In this document: positions 22,715 through 31,976 of the stretch, piece after piece | Position numbering within the stretch: position 1 is the first letter of the stretch | Layout of the letters: each line of letters begins with the position of its first letter | From: Desulfobacterales bacterium | Lineage (GTDB): Bacteria; Desulfobacterota; Desulfobacteria; Desulfobacterales; UBA2156 | Direction of reading: 5' to 3' | Assembly (NCBI GenBank): GCA_011049715.1 | Contig: DRHF01000096.1 | Location: 1-34,985 of the forward strand | Length of the DNA stretch: 34,985 nt | Made by a program: the position numbers and the translations under genes | Notes under the pieces: generated by a model | Told to the model about the DNA's origin: nothing | The model's database searches: none | What the model saw: only the letters and a program-made list of their open reading frames with translations

Positions 22715-23179
22715 TTAGGACTCTCCTTCCGAAGCAAGGGCTCGTACGATTAAGACCGGGACAGTTGAAGAGTGCAGAATCTTGTCGGCGATGCTTCCCC
22801 TAACCCATCTTCTTACCCCTGAACGTCCATGTGATGCGATCAGGATAAGATCAGAGCCGTTCTTCTCAGCGAAATCAACAAGGCTCTCCGCAACCCTTCC
22901 AAGAAGAACCTCGGATTGCAGCTCCGTTCCCTCTTGTTTAAATCGATTCACGATCTGGTCAAGGTAATCCTTGGCGGCGGATTTGCTGGCTGACTCGCTT
23001 TCCCTCAATATTTCCGGGCTGATGGGATATTCTCCGCTTTGAAATATCACTGCCGGTTCGACAATGCGCACAAAAACGATATTACCCACATGATATTCCT
23101 CGATAAACGCTTCCACATGTGGAAAAACACATTCGGCAAGCCTGGAACCATCTAGCGGCACCGTAATCTTATTATACAT
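22715..23179 (-). CDS. Universal stress protein (UspA family)
   Basis: The 154-residue protein starts YNKITVPLDGSRLAE and ends with the ATP-binding motif GRSGVRRWVRGSIADKIL, the G-x2-G-x9-GS pattern of ATP-binding Usp proteins. It probably binds ATP and dimerises; the cellular role is not specified by the sequence. It faces livF tail to tail with an 11-bp gap. Confidence 0.93.
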   Translation of the reverse strand: MYNKITVPLDGSRLAECVFPHVEAFIEEYHVGNIVFVRIVEPAVIFQSGEYPISPEILRESESASKSAAKDYLDQIVNRFKQEGTELQSEVLLGRVAESLVDFAEKNGSDLILIASHGRSGVRRWVRGSIADKILHSSTVPVLIVRALASEGES

Positions 23180-23234
23180 TGTCTATCCCTCCCTTCTCCC
23201 ATGAATTTTATATAGAATGGGTTTAGGCTACCTG

Positions 23235-24545
23235 TTACAAGCCTTCCTGGACGCGTTGACAGGCGCGACCGAGACGTTCAAGGGCTTCGTCCACTTCTGT
23301 TTCGGTAATTAGCATGGAGGGGCCTATCCGAATTACCTGGCCGTCCAGTCCGCCGGCGCCGATGAGTAGTTTTTCCTTTTTTGCAGCTTCAACCAACGCT
23401 TTGATTTTTCCGGGGGAGGGTTTTTTGGTTACACGGTCCTCCACCAGTTCGATGCCCAGCATCAACCCCATTCCCCGGACTTCACCAATCCACTGGTACT
23501 TTTGATAGAGTGCATCCAGACCAGCGCGGAGCTGTCGTCCCCGTTCTGCGGAACGCATCGGTGTATTTTCCTGCATCATCACATCCAGGGTAGCTTCCGT
23601 CGCCGCCATGGAGATTGGGTTTCCGCCGAACGTTGAGATGGTTTTTGAGGTCCATGCTTTCGCAATTTCAGGTCGGGTGATGGTTGCGCCCACCGGCGCA
23701 CCATTGGCAATGCCTTTCGCCATCACCATGATGTCCGGCTCAACTTCCCAATGCTCGATGCCGAACCATTTGTCTCCTGTACGACCAAAACCCGCCTGGA
23801 CTTCATCGCAGATGAAAAGTCCGCCATAATCCCGTATAATTTCAGCAGCCCTTTGAAAATATCCGGGTGGGGGAACCACAAACCCTCCGACACCTTGGAT
23901 GGTTTCGGCAAAAAACGCGGCCGGCTTTCCATTGGTTGTTGTTCGGATAACCTCTTCGATGTCTTGAGCAAATTTTTCCCCGAGATTCTCATCAGAAGGA
24001 TCGAACGGGCTGCGGTAAGGGTAAGGACAAATCGCAAATTTGATACCGGGTACCGAGCTCGTCACCGGTCGCCAGGGCGCGTGGGCTGTCATGTTCGTGG
24101 CCATAATGCTTCGTCCGGAATAGCCTTGGCGCAGGACAACAATTTCCTGACGCCCCGTATAACACTGCGCCAGGATCACCGCTGTTTCCACAGCTTCGGT
24201 TCCGCTGTTTGTGAAGAAGCAGCTCTTCAGCTCTCCCGGGGCAATGGCCGCCAATTTGCGCGCGACATTGATCAGATTTTCAGTCAGGTAAAGGGTGGAA
24301 GTATGCCCCAGCTTTTTAATCTGCGCCGAGACCCTTTCGACAACGGCTGGGTGGCAGTGTCCAATGGATGTGGTGAGAATGCCTGCGAAGAGATCGAGAT
24401 ATTCGTCTCCCTCCGCATCGATGACCTTCACCCCGTTGGCTTCCACGATGGCAAGGGGCTCGTCGTAGTAAGGTTTGGTGCATGGAAATAGAAATTCTTG
24501 CTGATCTGCCCACAACCTGGCCGATTTACTTGTTTCACTCATCAT
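23235..24545 (-). CDS. Class III PLP-dependent aminotransferase
   Basis: The 436-residue protein has the pyridoxal-phosphate features of class III: NSGTEAVE (113-120), DEVQAGFGRTG (247-257) and the Schiff-base lysine in VMAKGIANG (K277). The overall pattern is close to alanine-glyoxylate/4-aminobutyrate aminotransferases (AGXT2 type). The usual GYHG segment reads GYSG (141-144), so the ring-stacking His is a Ser. Two ATGs stand in a row; the second (24542) is 7 nt from AGGAG and is the better start. The exact amino donor and acceptor cannot be told. It stands alone on the minus strand. Confidence 0.9.
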   Translation of the reverse strand: MMSETSKSARLWADQQEFLFPCTKPYYDEPLAIVEANGVKVIDAEGDEYLDLFAGILTTSIGHCHPAVVERVSAQIKKLGHTSTLYLTENLINVARKLAAIAPGELKSCFFTNSGTEAVETAVILAQCYTGRQEIVVLRQGYSGRSIMATNMTAHAPWRPVTSSVPGIKFAICPYPYRSPFDPSDENLGEKFAQDIEEVIRTTTNGKPAAFFAETIQGVGGFVVPPPGYFQRAAEIIRDYGGLFICDEVQAGFGRTGDKWFGIEHWEVEPDIMVMAKGIANGAPVGATITRPEIAKAWTSKTISTFGGNPISMAATEATLDVMMQENTPMRSAERGRQLRAGLDALYQKYQWIGEVRGMGLMLGIELVEDRVTKKPSPGKIKALVEAAKKEKLLIGAGGLDGQVIRIGPSMLITETEVDEALERLGRACQRVQEGL

Positions 24546-25044
24546 GCTGCTCCTTTCTCAAAATAGAGAGTTTAATATCGAAGATGCGATTTTAGCCGGA
24601 ATCGAGATATTTTTAAATAAAAACAGACCCTATCCCCTTGGGGGTAGAGGCCATATGCGTTAAGTTGTTTTGTAACATTCACAGATAACATTTATGTCGT
24701 ACAAGGTTGTTTTGAAAGATGAACGTCGAACATCGAACATCGAACGTCCAACGTCGAATGAAAAACAAACATTCGATACCGAACATTCAACTATTTGGTA
24801 GCTGTTCAACGATCTTTATGATTCTCACCGAATATTTGAGCAGCCTTTCTTCTAAAAAAAGTCTGTTTCTTCATCTTTTCCCATTCAACATTCGATGTTC
24901 ATTTTTTTCCAGTTAACTTTTCACAGTCCTCCGGTGTAAAAATAATTTAGTGCTTATGGGGACAGATGCCTGCGTACATGAAACGTAATTTATTAAAAAA
25001 GTCAAATCTTATTTGTTTTCAAATCGTCCTTTTATGGAAGTAAT
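24546..25044. other. Non-coding region with a GAACATCGAAC repeat element
   Basis: I find no supported gene. Around 24719-24760 short words (GAACGTCGAAC, ATCGAACATCGAAC) repeat in tandem. A related inverted word (TTCGATGTTC) occurs near 24890-24900, so about 180 bp look like one small inverted-repeat-type element. A frame through it gives a repetitive peptide, not a real protein. The remainder is the AT-rich upstream part of the aminotransferase gene, with no clear promoter, and the downstream part of mocA. Confidence 0.55.
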
Positions 25045-25659
25045 TTATTTGAACTTGTTTTGTAGAGCTTTGAGATCCACTTCCGTATCGACATCCAGAA
25101 AACCAAGGGGGTGATCAATCTCGACATGAATTATATGGGAAGCATACTTTTCCAGTACTTTTCTCGCACCGATATCTCCTTTGATTTGTAGCAATTGGTC
25201 GTAATACTTATGGCTAAAAACAGTGGGGTTTCCTCTTTTTCCCCTGCAGACCGGGACACAAATTTCCCTTTCCGAATTCCAGAACCGATCCAATAACATG
25301 TTGATCGTTTTGGCGTCAAGCATCGGCTGGTCACCCAGGAGAAACATCACCGAAGGAAATGATCCCTTGGCCGCTAAAAGGCCGCTACGGAGCGACCGGC
25401 TCAGACCAATAGGGTACTGGGGATTGATGACGATCTCGATTCGGGGGTGGCGGATCTTTTTATTCAACGCCTTTTGAATTTTCTCAAAATGGTAACCCAA
25501 CACCAAAATAATGTGGGCCAGACGTGATTCCAATGCAGCGTCCACTACCCATTCAAGGATATATTTTCCTTCGAGTTTAATGAGCAATTTGAACTTATCG
25601 ATCCGGGTGGATTGTCCGGCTGCTAGAATAATTCCGGCGGTTCTTTTTTCTTTGGGCAT
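25045..25659 (-). CDS. mocA: MocA-type molybdenum cofactor cytidylyltransferase
   Basis: The 204-residue protein has the nucleotidyltransferase opening GIILAAGQSTR, then FKLLIKLEGK, NPQYPIGLSRSLRSG, LLGDQPMLD and GKRGNPTVFS, with GDIGARKVLEKY near the end. These match MocA/MobA-like enzymes that load CTP onto molybdopterin for xanthine-dehydrogenase-family hydroxylases. The usual M-G after the TR is ID here. The gene follows the CoA ligase gene by 45 bp on the same strand. The partners yqeB and yqeC lie 5.5 kb away on the other strand. CTP rather than GTP is the family-level guess. Confidence 0.85.
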   Translation of the reverse strand: MPKEKRTAGIILAAGQSTRIDKFKLLIKLEGKYILEWVVDAALESRLAHIILVLGYHFEKIQKALNKKIRHPRIEIVINPQYPIGLSRSLRSGLLAAKGSFPSVMFLLGDQPMLDAKTINMLLDRFWNSEREICVPVCRGKRGNPTVFSHKYYDQLLQIKGDIGARKVLEKYASHIIHVEIDHPLGFLDVDTEVDLKALQNKFK

Positions 25660-25704
25660 ATAATTCAGTTCGAACCGGTGTCGAAATCCCTTTTGGATTC
25701 CCCT

Positions 25705-27663
25705 TTACCCTTCCTGAAGCTCTTTCAGTCCGGCATAGAAATCGAGTGCTTCCGGATTGATCAGGGCATCTTTATTGAGCACCGGCTGGTTTTCGATTAC
25801 TTTTTTAACCGCCAGTTCGACCTTTTTCATATTCAGAGTATATGGGATGTCCGGTATACTCAAAATTTTGGCCGGCACATGTCGTGGTGATATATTGTTG
25901 CGGATGTTTGATACGATTTTTTGCTTCAATTCTTCAGTCAACTCGACGCGGTCCGTGAGCTTGACAAATAGAATGACCCGGACATCATTTTTCCAGTTTT
26001 GGCCGACCACCACGCTGTCTTCAATTTCTTCCATCTGCTCTATCTGGCGATAAATTTCTGACGTACCGATCCGGACCCCACCCGGATTTAATGTTGTATC
26101 CGATCGGCCGTACATAACCATCCCACCGTGTTCGCTTATTTTTATAAAGTCGCCATGGCGCCAGATGTTTGGGTAGACATCAAAATAAGCTGCATGGTAT
26201 TTTTTACCATCAGGGTCATCCCAGAAATATATCGGCATGGACGGAAACGGTGCAGTGCACACCAGTTCTCCTTTTTGGTTGATGACCGGTTTGCCCTCCT
26301 CGTTAAAGGCGTGTACGTTCATGCCCAACCCCCGGCACTGCAATTCACCGGTATATACCGGGCCCAAGGGATTACCGAGCCCGAAGCAGCCGTTTAGATC
26401 TGTGCCACCGGCGATGGAAGCTAGCTGCAGGTCTGCCTTGACTTCCCGGTAGACAAACTCAAACCCTTCGACGGAAAGCGGCGAGCCGGTGGAGAGTACA
26501 GACCTAAGAGATGTCAGATCGTACAGATCGCCCGGTTTTATCCCTGTGTTTTGAAGTGCGGCGATATATCCAGCGCTTGTTCCGAAAACCGTGATTTTTT
26601 CATCCTGGGCCATTTCCCAAAGGACGCCCGGATGCTGGTAAAACGGATTGCCGTCATATAAAACCAGAGTAGCTCCGATTGAAAGGGAGCTGGTCAGCCA
26701 ATTCCACATCATCCATCCGCAGGTGGTAAAATAGAAAATAGTATCTTCACGCTTGAGATCGGTGTGGAGCATCAGCTCTTTTATGTGGTGAATCAAAATA
26801 CCTCCGGCGCTTTGCACCATGCACTTGGGCAGGCCTGTTGTGCCGGAAGAGTACATGATATAGAGTGGGTGATCAAAGGGCAGTTGTTCGAAGTTGATCT
26901 CCGGGTCGGGTTCAGGAGCTAAAAAATCTGCGTAATGAATGGCATTGGGGATGTGTTTGAGATCTGGGTCCTGCTGAGTATACGGTACCACGATCACCTT
27001 CTTGATGGAAGGGAGTTCTTTTAATATCTTTGAAATCCGTTCCAATGAATCGATCTCTTTGCCTTTAAAAAAATACCCGTTGGCCGTGAACAGAATTTTT
27101 GGTTTGATCTGGCCGAACCGGTCGAGGACCCCTTTAATACCGAAATCAGGCGAGCAGGATGACCAGGTTGCACCGATGCTGGCTGCTGCCAGCATAGCAA
27201 TGATGGATTGGGGCATATTGGGCATAAATCCCACTACCCGGTCACCCGCCAAAACCCCGGATTCTCTCAAAGAAATAGCAACACGGGCGACCTCTGAATA
27301 AAGCTGGCGGTAGGTCATTCGGACAGAATCCCGGGTCTCACCCTTGAAAATCAGGGCGATTTGATCATCCCGATGCCGCAACAAATTTTCAGCAAAATTG
27401 AGTCGGGCGTCGGTAAACCACCTGGCCCCGGGCATCCTGCCCAGATCATCGACAACTTCCGAATAGGGCGTTGAAGCAATGATTCCCACAAATTCCCACA
27501 TGGCGGCCCAAAAATCAGGGATATTTTCAATCGACCACTGGTGCAACGGCTCGTACTCTTCAAAGTTTCGGCCGTGCCTTTTATTGATGAAGTTCATGAA
27601 CCGAAACATGTTTGATTGCGTTCTCCGTTCTTTGGATGGTTGCCAGAGTTTTTTCGCCATCAT
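25705..27663 (-). CDS. Acetoacetyl-CoA synthetase-like AMP-forming CoA ligase
   Basis: The 652-residue protein has the full ANL fold: YSSGTTGLPK (271-280) binds ATP, then TTCGWMMWNWLTSSLSIG, GGTDLNGCFG and GRSDTTLNPGGVRIGTSEIY, with a C-terminal hinge and PYTLNMKKVELAVKK carrying the adenylation lysine region. The arrangement matches acetoacetyl-CoA synthetases better than acetyl-CoA synthetases. It activates a short acid, probably acetoacetate, with ATP and CoA. Two adjacent ATGs exist; the second (27660) is 7 nt from GGAG. mocA follows 45 bp later. Substrate choice needs assay. Confidence 0.88.
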   Translation of the reverse strand: MMAKKLWQPSKERRTQSNMFRFMNFINKRHGRNFEEYEPLHQWSIENIPDFWAAMWEFVGIIASTPYSEVVDDLGRMPGARWFTDARLNFAENLLRHRDDQIALIFKGETRDSVRMTYRQLYSEVARVAISLRESGVLAGDRVVGFMPNMPQSIIAMLAAASIGATWSSCSPDFGIKGVLDRFGQIKPKILFTANGYFFKGKEIDSLERISKILKELPSIKKVIVVPYTQQDPDLKHIPNAIHYADFLAPEPDPEINFEQLPFDHPLYIMYSSGTTGLPKCMVQSAGGILIHHIKELMLHTDLKREDTIFYFTTCGWMMWNWLTSSLSIGATLVLYDGNPFYQHPGVLWEMAQDEKITVFGTSAGYIAALQNTGIKPGDLYDLTSLRSVLSTGSPLSVEGFEFVYREVKADLQLASIAGGTDLNGCFGLGNPLGPVYTGELQCRGLGMNVHAFNEEGKPVINQKGELVCTAPFPSMPIYFWDDPDGKKYHAAYFDVYPNIWRHGDFIKISEHGGMVMYGRSDTTLNPGGVRIGTSEIYRQIEQMEEIEDSVVVGQNWKNDVRVILFVKLTDRVELTEELKQKIVSNIRNNISPRHVPAKILSIPDIPYTLNMKKVELAVKKVIENQPVLNKDALINPEALDFYAGLKELQEG

Positions 27664-27928
27664 TCATCTCCATTTCGTATTTAAAGATTTTTAAATTCTA
27701 ATCCGCAGCTTACATTTAAAATCAACATGGCGTTTTCTTTTAATTTCAGGTTGATTTTGGATGGCCTGTTTTATTTGAACGAAGGTGGGTCGATGATCGA
27801 TTTGTTTGACTAGATACCACAAACCTGAGATGATAGCAATCGACTTGTTGCGTTTGGCTTTAAATGCAGAGCCGAAAAACCAAGCATGTCTAAAAAAAAA
27901 TCATTCTGGAAACAAGGTAAGAATTTAT

Positions 27929-29611
27929 ATGACGGAAAAGTCCATTACCCGGCAAGTTGGAGATGACGAACTTCAACAGGTGAAGGATGTGGCCATAAAA
28001 TTTTTTTTGGCCATAAAGAACTACTCCTTATACCCTGAACACCATGCGATATCAAAAGGGTCAATCGCCGATTTCAAAACCCACCTCGATCGATTCTTTA
28101 AAAATTACGGTAACCTTCGAATCGATGTCGAAAGAGAGCGACTCCTTTATCGTGGCGATGTGATTCACCAGGGGCCTCCGGACCCGGAGAATTCAGCGTT
28201 TTTATTTTACAGAGACGGCATACAGTGGCTGGAGTTTCAGGAGGGGTTAGGGCGAAAGGAGATTTTAGATTTTATCAAGATTATAGATCGCTACAAAGCC
28301 CAAAAAGAAGAGGCTGAGGGAGATATCGTGACAGCGCTATGGGAGGCTGAATTTTCAAGTCTGAATTACGGTACCAATGAGCTGTTGTGGGAAGAAGATG
28401 TGCTCATTGATTTCTCTCGTCTCAAAGTCATGGAAGAGGAACATCTTGGGCTGGACAAACATATTGAGAATCAGGCGGATGTGCCCAGCATAGCCGATCC
28501 GGGACTGGATAAATCGGTGTGGAAGCTGACCGCTGAAGAAATAAAAGAGACCTTAAATTTTGTCCATGAAGAAGAACACCGTAATTTTGATGCTGACCTG
28601 TTTGACGTTCTTTTGGTTTTTATGAAAATGCAGGAGGAAAAAGAGGATTTTGCAGTTGTCCTCGATTTTATACGGGAATCTTTACAAAATACAATTGCAA
28701 AAGGGGACTTTCAGTCTGCATCCAAGCTTTTGAACAGCATGCGTGAGATCTACCGCAGTTATAAGACTGAAAGGTTTTGGGCACTTCCTTTGTTAGAAGA
28801 TTTTTTCGTTATGATTTCGAGTCCTCAGGTTCTTTCCACCCTCTCCGAGGCATGGCTGAAAATAGAAGAAAAAGATCCGGATATAATCAAAGAAATGCGG
28901 CAAATGCTTTTACTCCTCTCACCACAGGCGATTTTAACCCTCGGCCCGATGTTGCTTGAGGTGCCGTCATCAACTATCCATAAAAGCCTTATGGAGGTCA
29001 TCGGGTCTTTGGCTACCCGGGATCTTCGCCCCCTGATACGTTTACTCGATCACCCCAAAAAAAATCTGGTTCAAAAGGCCATTTATATTCTGGGGTTTAT
29101 GAAAGATGAGAGTGTTGACCGGTCGCTCCTCAAAATGGTCCATGACCCTTCGGAACAGATTCGAGAAGAAACCCTCAAGGCATTGGTTCGAAGAAAATCA
29201 GCCGGTATAAGGGAATTGTTTCCGTTGATTGAAGATTCGAGCGATAACATTCGCCGGTGCTTCCTCGAATACCTGGGACATAAACGGAGCGAAGAGGCAG
29301 AGAACCTTTTGGTCGATTATCTTGGAAAACAGCGGGTTAACCGAAAAGTGTTTCCACAGCTTTTGGATACATACCGCACGCTCGGCAGGTGTGGCTCAAG
29401 ACGTTCTATTCCGTTTTTAAAAGATAGGCTATTGAACAAAGCCTGGATACCGGGACTTGGAAAATCGATGCACCAACAGGGCGCGGCACTGGCGCTGCTC
29501 GAGCTTGAAAATAAAGAGGCGAGGGAGATTTTAAATCTGGCTTCCAAAAGTCGGTTTCCGGGCGTACGGAATGCGTATCAGAGCGCATTGGAACTAAAAA
29601 ATGAACAGTGA
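27929..29611 (+). CDS. HEAT-repeat protein with a novel N-terminal domain
   Basis: The frame is open from 27806, but ATG 27929, after AAGGTAAG, is the likely start, giving 560 residues. The N-terminal 150 residues (VKDVAIKFFLAIKNYSLYP, then ERERLLYRGDVIHQ and FYRDGIQWLEFQEGLGRKE) resemble the N-terminus of the next gene's product. A helical middle follows. The last 170 residues are HEAT-like repeats (IRLLDHPKKNLVQKAIYILG, VHDPSEQIREETLKALVRR, IEDSSDNIRRCFLEYLGH), which form a solenoid for protein binding. No signal peptide is visible. It overlaps the HD-GYP gene by 11 bp. The function is unknown; a scaffold for the HD-GYP protein is likely. Confidence 0.82.
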   Translation: MTEKSITRQVGDDELQQVKDVAIKFFLAIKNYSLYPEHHAISKGSIADFKTHLDRFFKNYGNLRIDVERERLLYRGDVIHQGPPDPENSAFLFYRDGIQWLEFQEGLGRKEILDFIKIIDRYKAQKEEAEGDIVTALWEAEFSSLNYGTNELLWEEDVLIDFSRLKVMEEEHLGLDKHIENQADVPSIADPGLDKSVWKLTAEEIKETLNFVHEEEHRNFDADLFDVLLVFMKMQEEKEDFAVVLDFIRESLQNTIAKGDFQSASKLLNSMREIYRSYKTERFWALPLLEDFFVMISSPQVLSTLSEAWLKIEEKDPDIIKEMRQMLLLLSPQAILTLGPMLLEVPSSTIHKSLMEVIGSLATRDLRPLIRLLDHPKKNLVQKAIYILGFMKDESVDRSLLKMVHDPSEQIREETLKALVRRKSAGIRELFPLIEDSSDNIRRCFLEYLGHKRSEEAENLLVDYLGKQRVNRKVFPQLLDTYRTLGRCGSRRSIPFLKDRLLNKAWIPGLGKSMHQQGAALALLELENKEAREILNLASKSRFPGVRNAYQSALELKNEQ

Positions 29612-31052
29612 TCCCACTTCCGCAAATTTAGATAATAAGCGGCATCAGCTATTGATGAGAGAGAAATTGATTATATTATTGGGAAGGCTGACCCAAATGG
29701 TCAAAATCCATCAGGACAACAATGAATTGCTGATCAAAGCTGCGAAAGACTTTGTCCGTACGGTGGTAGCGTTGATGGGAGGGGAGGACCACATGACGAT
29801 TGAATCCTCCCGTGGAAGATTCTACATTCAGAATGAAAAGCTTCTTTATCGAAGGGAGACAGCTGCCATGACCTATGCAGTTCTGACTTACTTTGAGAAG
29901 CTTGATCTGATCGGGTTTCGTTTTGGTCATGGCATAAAAAATTGCCCTCAGAAAGAAATCTTCACATTTGCCCGTATGCTCAACCATGCGGTAGCTGAAA
30001 CAAACCCCTTTGAATGGCTCTGCCAGAATATAGAGAAAGGAAATTTTCAATGGGTGGAAATCCTGCTCGAACCCGAAATGAACATCTATGATATTTCCAT
30101 TGAAAAAAAAGACAAAACCAGAAAAATCTATGCATATGCTTACAATACGGTGAAGGAAGTGGCTGAAAAAATATCCTCCCGGAAACGGACAGGGATACGT
30201 AAAGCCGTTCGTGTTGTTCAAAATCTGGCTGATCTGGTTATCGAAGATGATCCCATCCTGTTAGGCTTGTGCACCATAAGGGACTATGATGATTACACCT
30301 ACACCCATTCGGTAAACGTTGCCATCCTTTCCATGTGCCTTGGGCAGCAGATCGGTCTTTCGCGCAAGTCTTTAGTAAGGCTGGGGATTTGCGGGCTGTT
30401 CCACGACCTGGGGAAGGTGGATGTCGCCATAGAGATTATCAATAAACCGGGGAAGTTGGATCAAACGGAGTTCAAGGAGGTGCAAAAGCATTCCTTAAAT
30501 AGTGTTCGCCAGATTCTCAAGCTGCAGGCCTTCAGAGATCTCAAAGCCAGAATCATTCTTCCCCCCTTTGAACACCACTTAAAATATGATCTGTCGGGAT
30601 ATCCCACGGTAAAATGGGAGAAACCGATCAGCTTGTTTGGGAGAATCCTCGCCATTGCAGATGTTTATGATGCACTGACCTCTCCTCGGATATATCGACC
30701 AACGGCGCTGAGTCCCGACCGCGCTTTGGGTCTATTGCTTGAGGGGTCAAAGAGGGATTTTGATCCGATCCTGTTGAAATGGTTTATCAATTTACTCGGC
30801 GTTTATCCTGTGGGGACGCTGTTGAAACTGGAAAACGGTGAGATGGCGCTGGTGGTCGATACGCCTGGTGAATCTAATAGGACGAGACCTCGAGTCGTGC
30901 TTGTCTGTCCTGATGGCGGTGGTGCATTCCGAAAAGGGGAGATCATTAATTTGTCGGAACGCGACAACGAATCCGGAGAGTATCGAAGAAATATCGTCAG
31001 CAGTCATCACCCATCCGCGGTCGGGATTCAGCCAGCTGAATTTATCACCTAA
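29601..31052 (+). CDS. HD-GYP domain protein, likely c-di-GMP phosphodiesterase
   Basis: The 483-residue protein has an N-terminal domain (20-160) similar to that of the preceding HEAT protein and an HD-GYP domain at about 195-380. Metal ligands are visible: H236 in THSVNVA, H268-D269 and K272 in FHDLGK, H297, H325-H326, D330 with GYP 333-335, and DVYDALTS (354-361). The GYP loop reads EHHLKYDLSGYP, where HHExxDGxGYP is usual, so one Glu and one Gly differ. The C-terminal 110 residues form a small unassigned beta-rich domain. It probably breaks down c-di-GMP or a related messenger. The ATG lies within the end of the HEAT gene. Confidence 0.9.
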   Translation: MNSDPTSANLDNKRHQLLMREKLIILLGRLTQMVKIHQDNNELLIKAAKDFVRTVVALMGGEDHMTIESSRGRFYIQNEKLLYRRETAAMTYAVLTYFEKLDLIGFRFGHGIKNCPQKEIFTFARMLNHAVAETNPFEWLCQNIEKGNFQWVEILLEPEMNIYDISIEKKDKTRKIYAYAYNTVKEVAEKISSRKRTGIRKAVRVVQNLADLVIEDDPILLGLCTIRDYDDYTYTHSVNVAILSMCLGQQIGLSRKSLVRLGICGLFHDLGKVDVAIEIINKPGKLDQTEFKEVQKHSLNSVRQILKLQAFRDLKARIILPPFEHHLKYDLSGYPTVKWEKPISLFGRILAIADVYDALTSPRIYRPTALSPDRALGLLLEGSKRDFDPILLKWFINLLGVYPVGTLLKLENGEMALVVDTPGESNRTRPRVVLVCPDGGGAFRKGEIINLSERDNESGEYRRNIVSSHHPSAVGIQPAEFIT

Positions 31053-31088
31053 TCCGGGCTCTTCAAATAAAGCGGAAATTTTCGAAAA

Positions 31089-31976
31089 ATGTCTTCAGTT
31101 CATCAACTGATTATCGGGATTAAAGGTGCCGGTGAGATGGCCAGCGCAATCGCATGCCGTCTCTATATGGCGAATATTCGTAAAATTTTCATGATGGAAG
31201 TTCGGCATCCCATTGCCGTTCGCCGTGGTGTTTCCTTTTGTGATGCAATCTACGAAGGGCGCAAAGTGGTAGAAGGTGTTGAGGCCATCTCCGGATTAAA
31301 ATTCGTGGGCCAGGAGAATGACACCCTGAACAACGATAAGATGACTCGTGATCAAAATCGAAACAGAATATTTCAACGCGCTTGGGGAGATGGAAAAATT
31401 GTTGTTGTCGCTGATCCCGATTGGCGGTTCATTGAGCGGGTTCAGCCGGATGTGGTTGTGGATGCCATTTTGGCAAAAAAAAATCTAGGCACCCGTATGA
31501 AAGAAGCCCCATTGGTCATCGGTCTGGGCCCGGGGTTCGTTGCGGAAAATGATGTTCATATGGTGATTGAGACCAACCGAGGGCACCATCTGGGAAAAAT
31601 TTTTACTCATGGAAGTGCCGAGCCGAATACCGGAATCCCGGGTAACATCGGCGGATTTTCAGCCCAACGCGTGCTGCGGGCGCCGGCAACCGGTATTTTT
31701 CGGACCACGCGAAAGATTGGAGATATGGTTGAACACGGTGATATCATTGGGAAAGTGGATGACGGAAAGATGCGGGCAGAGATCGTTGGCCGCGTAGAAG
31801 GTGTAATTAGAGGATTGATCCGAAAAGAGACGCGTGTGAATAAAGGGCTAAAGATTGGGGACATCGATCCCAGAGGGGATAAAACATATTGCTACTCCAT
31901 TTCCGATAAAGCGAGGGCGATCGCCGGCTCCGTTTTAGAGGCCGTTCTGAGAAGGTTTAACGGAGTCAATCTTTGA
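31089..31976 (+). CDS. yqeB: YqeB-type molybdenum hydroxylase accessory protein
   Basis: The 295-residue protein starts IIGIKGAGEMASAIACRL, a nucleotide-binding GxGxxA-type loop. The middle carries PDVVVDAILAKKN and APLVIGLGPGF, and a C-terminal lipoyl/biotinyl-like barrel (LRAPATGIFRTTRKIGDMVE, then GRVEGVIRGLI). This is the pattern of the YqeB/EF2563 family found with selenium-dependent molybdenum hydroxylases, thought to help mature their cofactor. It overlaps yqeC by 4 bp. The ATG lacks a clear ribosome site and sits 36 bp after the HD-GYP stop, so the run is probably one operon. Confidence 0.88.
   Translation: MSSVHQLIIGIKGAGEMASAIACRLYMANIRKIFMMEVRHPIAVRRGVSFCDAIYEGRKVVEGVEAISGLKFVGQENDTLNNDKMTRDQNRNRIFQRAWGDGKIVVVADPDWRFIERVQPDVVVDAILAKKNLGTRMKEAPLVIGLGPGFVAENDVHMVIETNRGHHLGKIFTHGSAEPNTGIPGNIGGFSAQRVLRAPATGIFRTTRKIGDMVEHGDIIGKVDDGKMRAEIVGRVEGVIRGLIRKETRVNKGLKIGDIDPRGDKTYCYSISDKARAIAGSVLEAVLRRFNGVNL

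Noticed and set aside
22704-22730. Hairpin between livF and the stress-protein gene as a terminator
   Set aside because: The stem is only five perfect pairs and no T-tract follows on either strand.
23751-24491. 246-residue plus-strand open frame
   Set aside because: It lies antisense to the well-supported class III aminotransferase.
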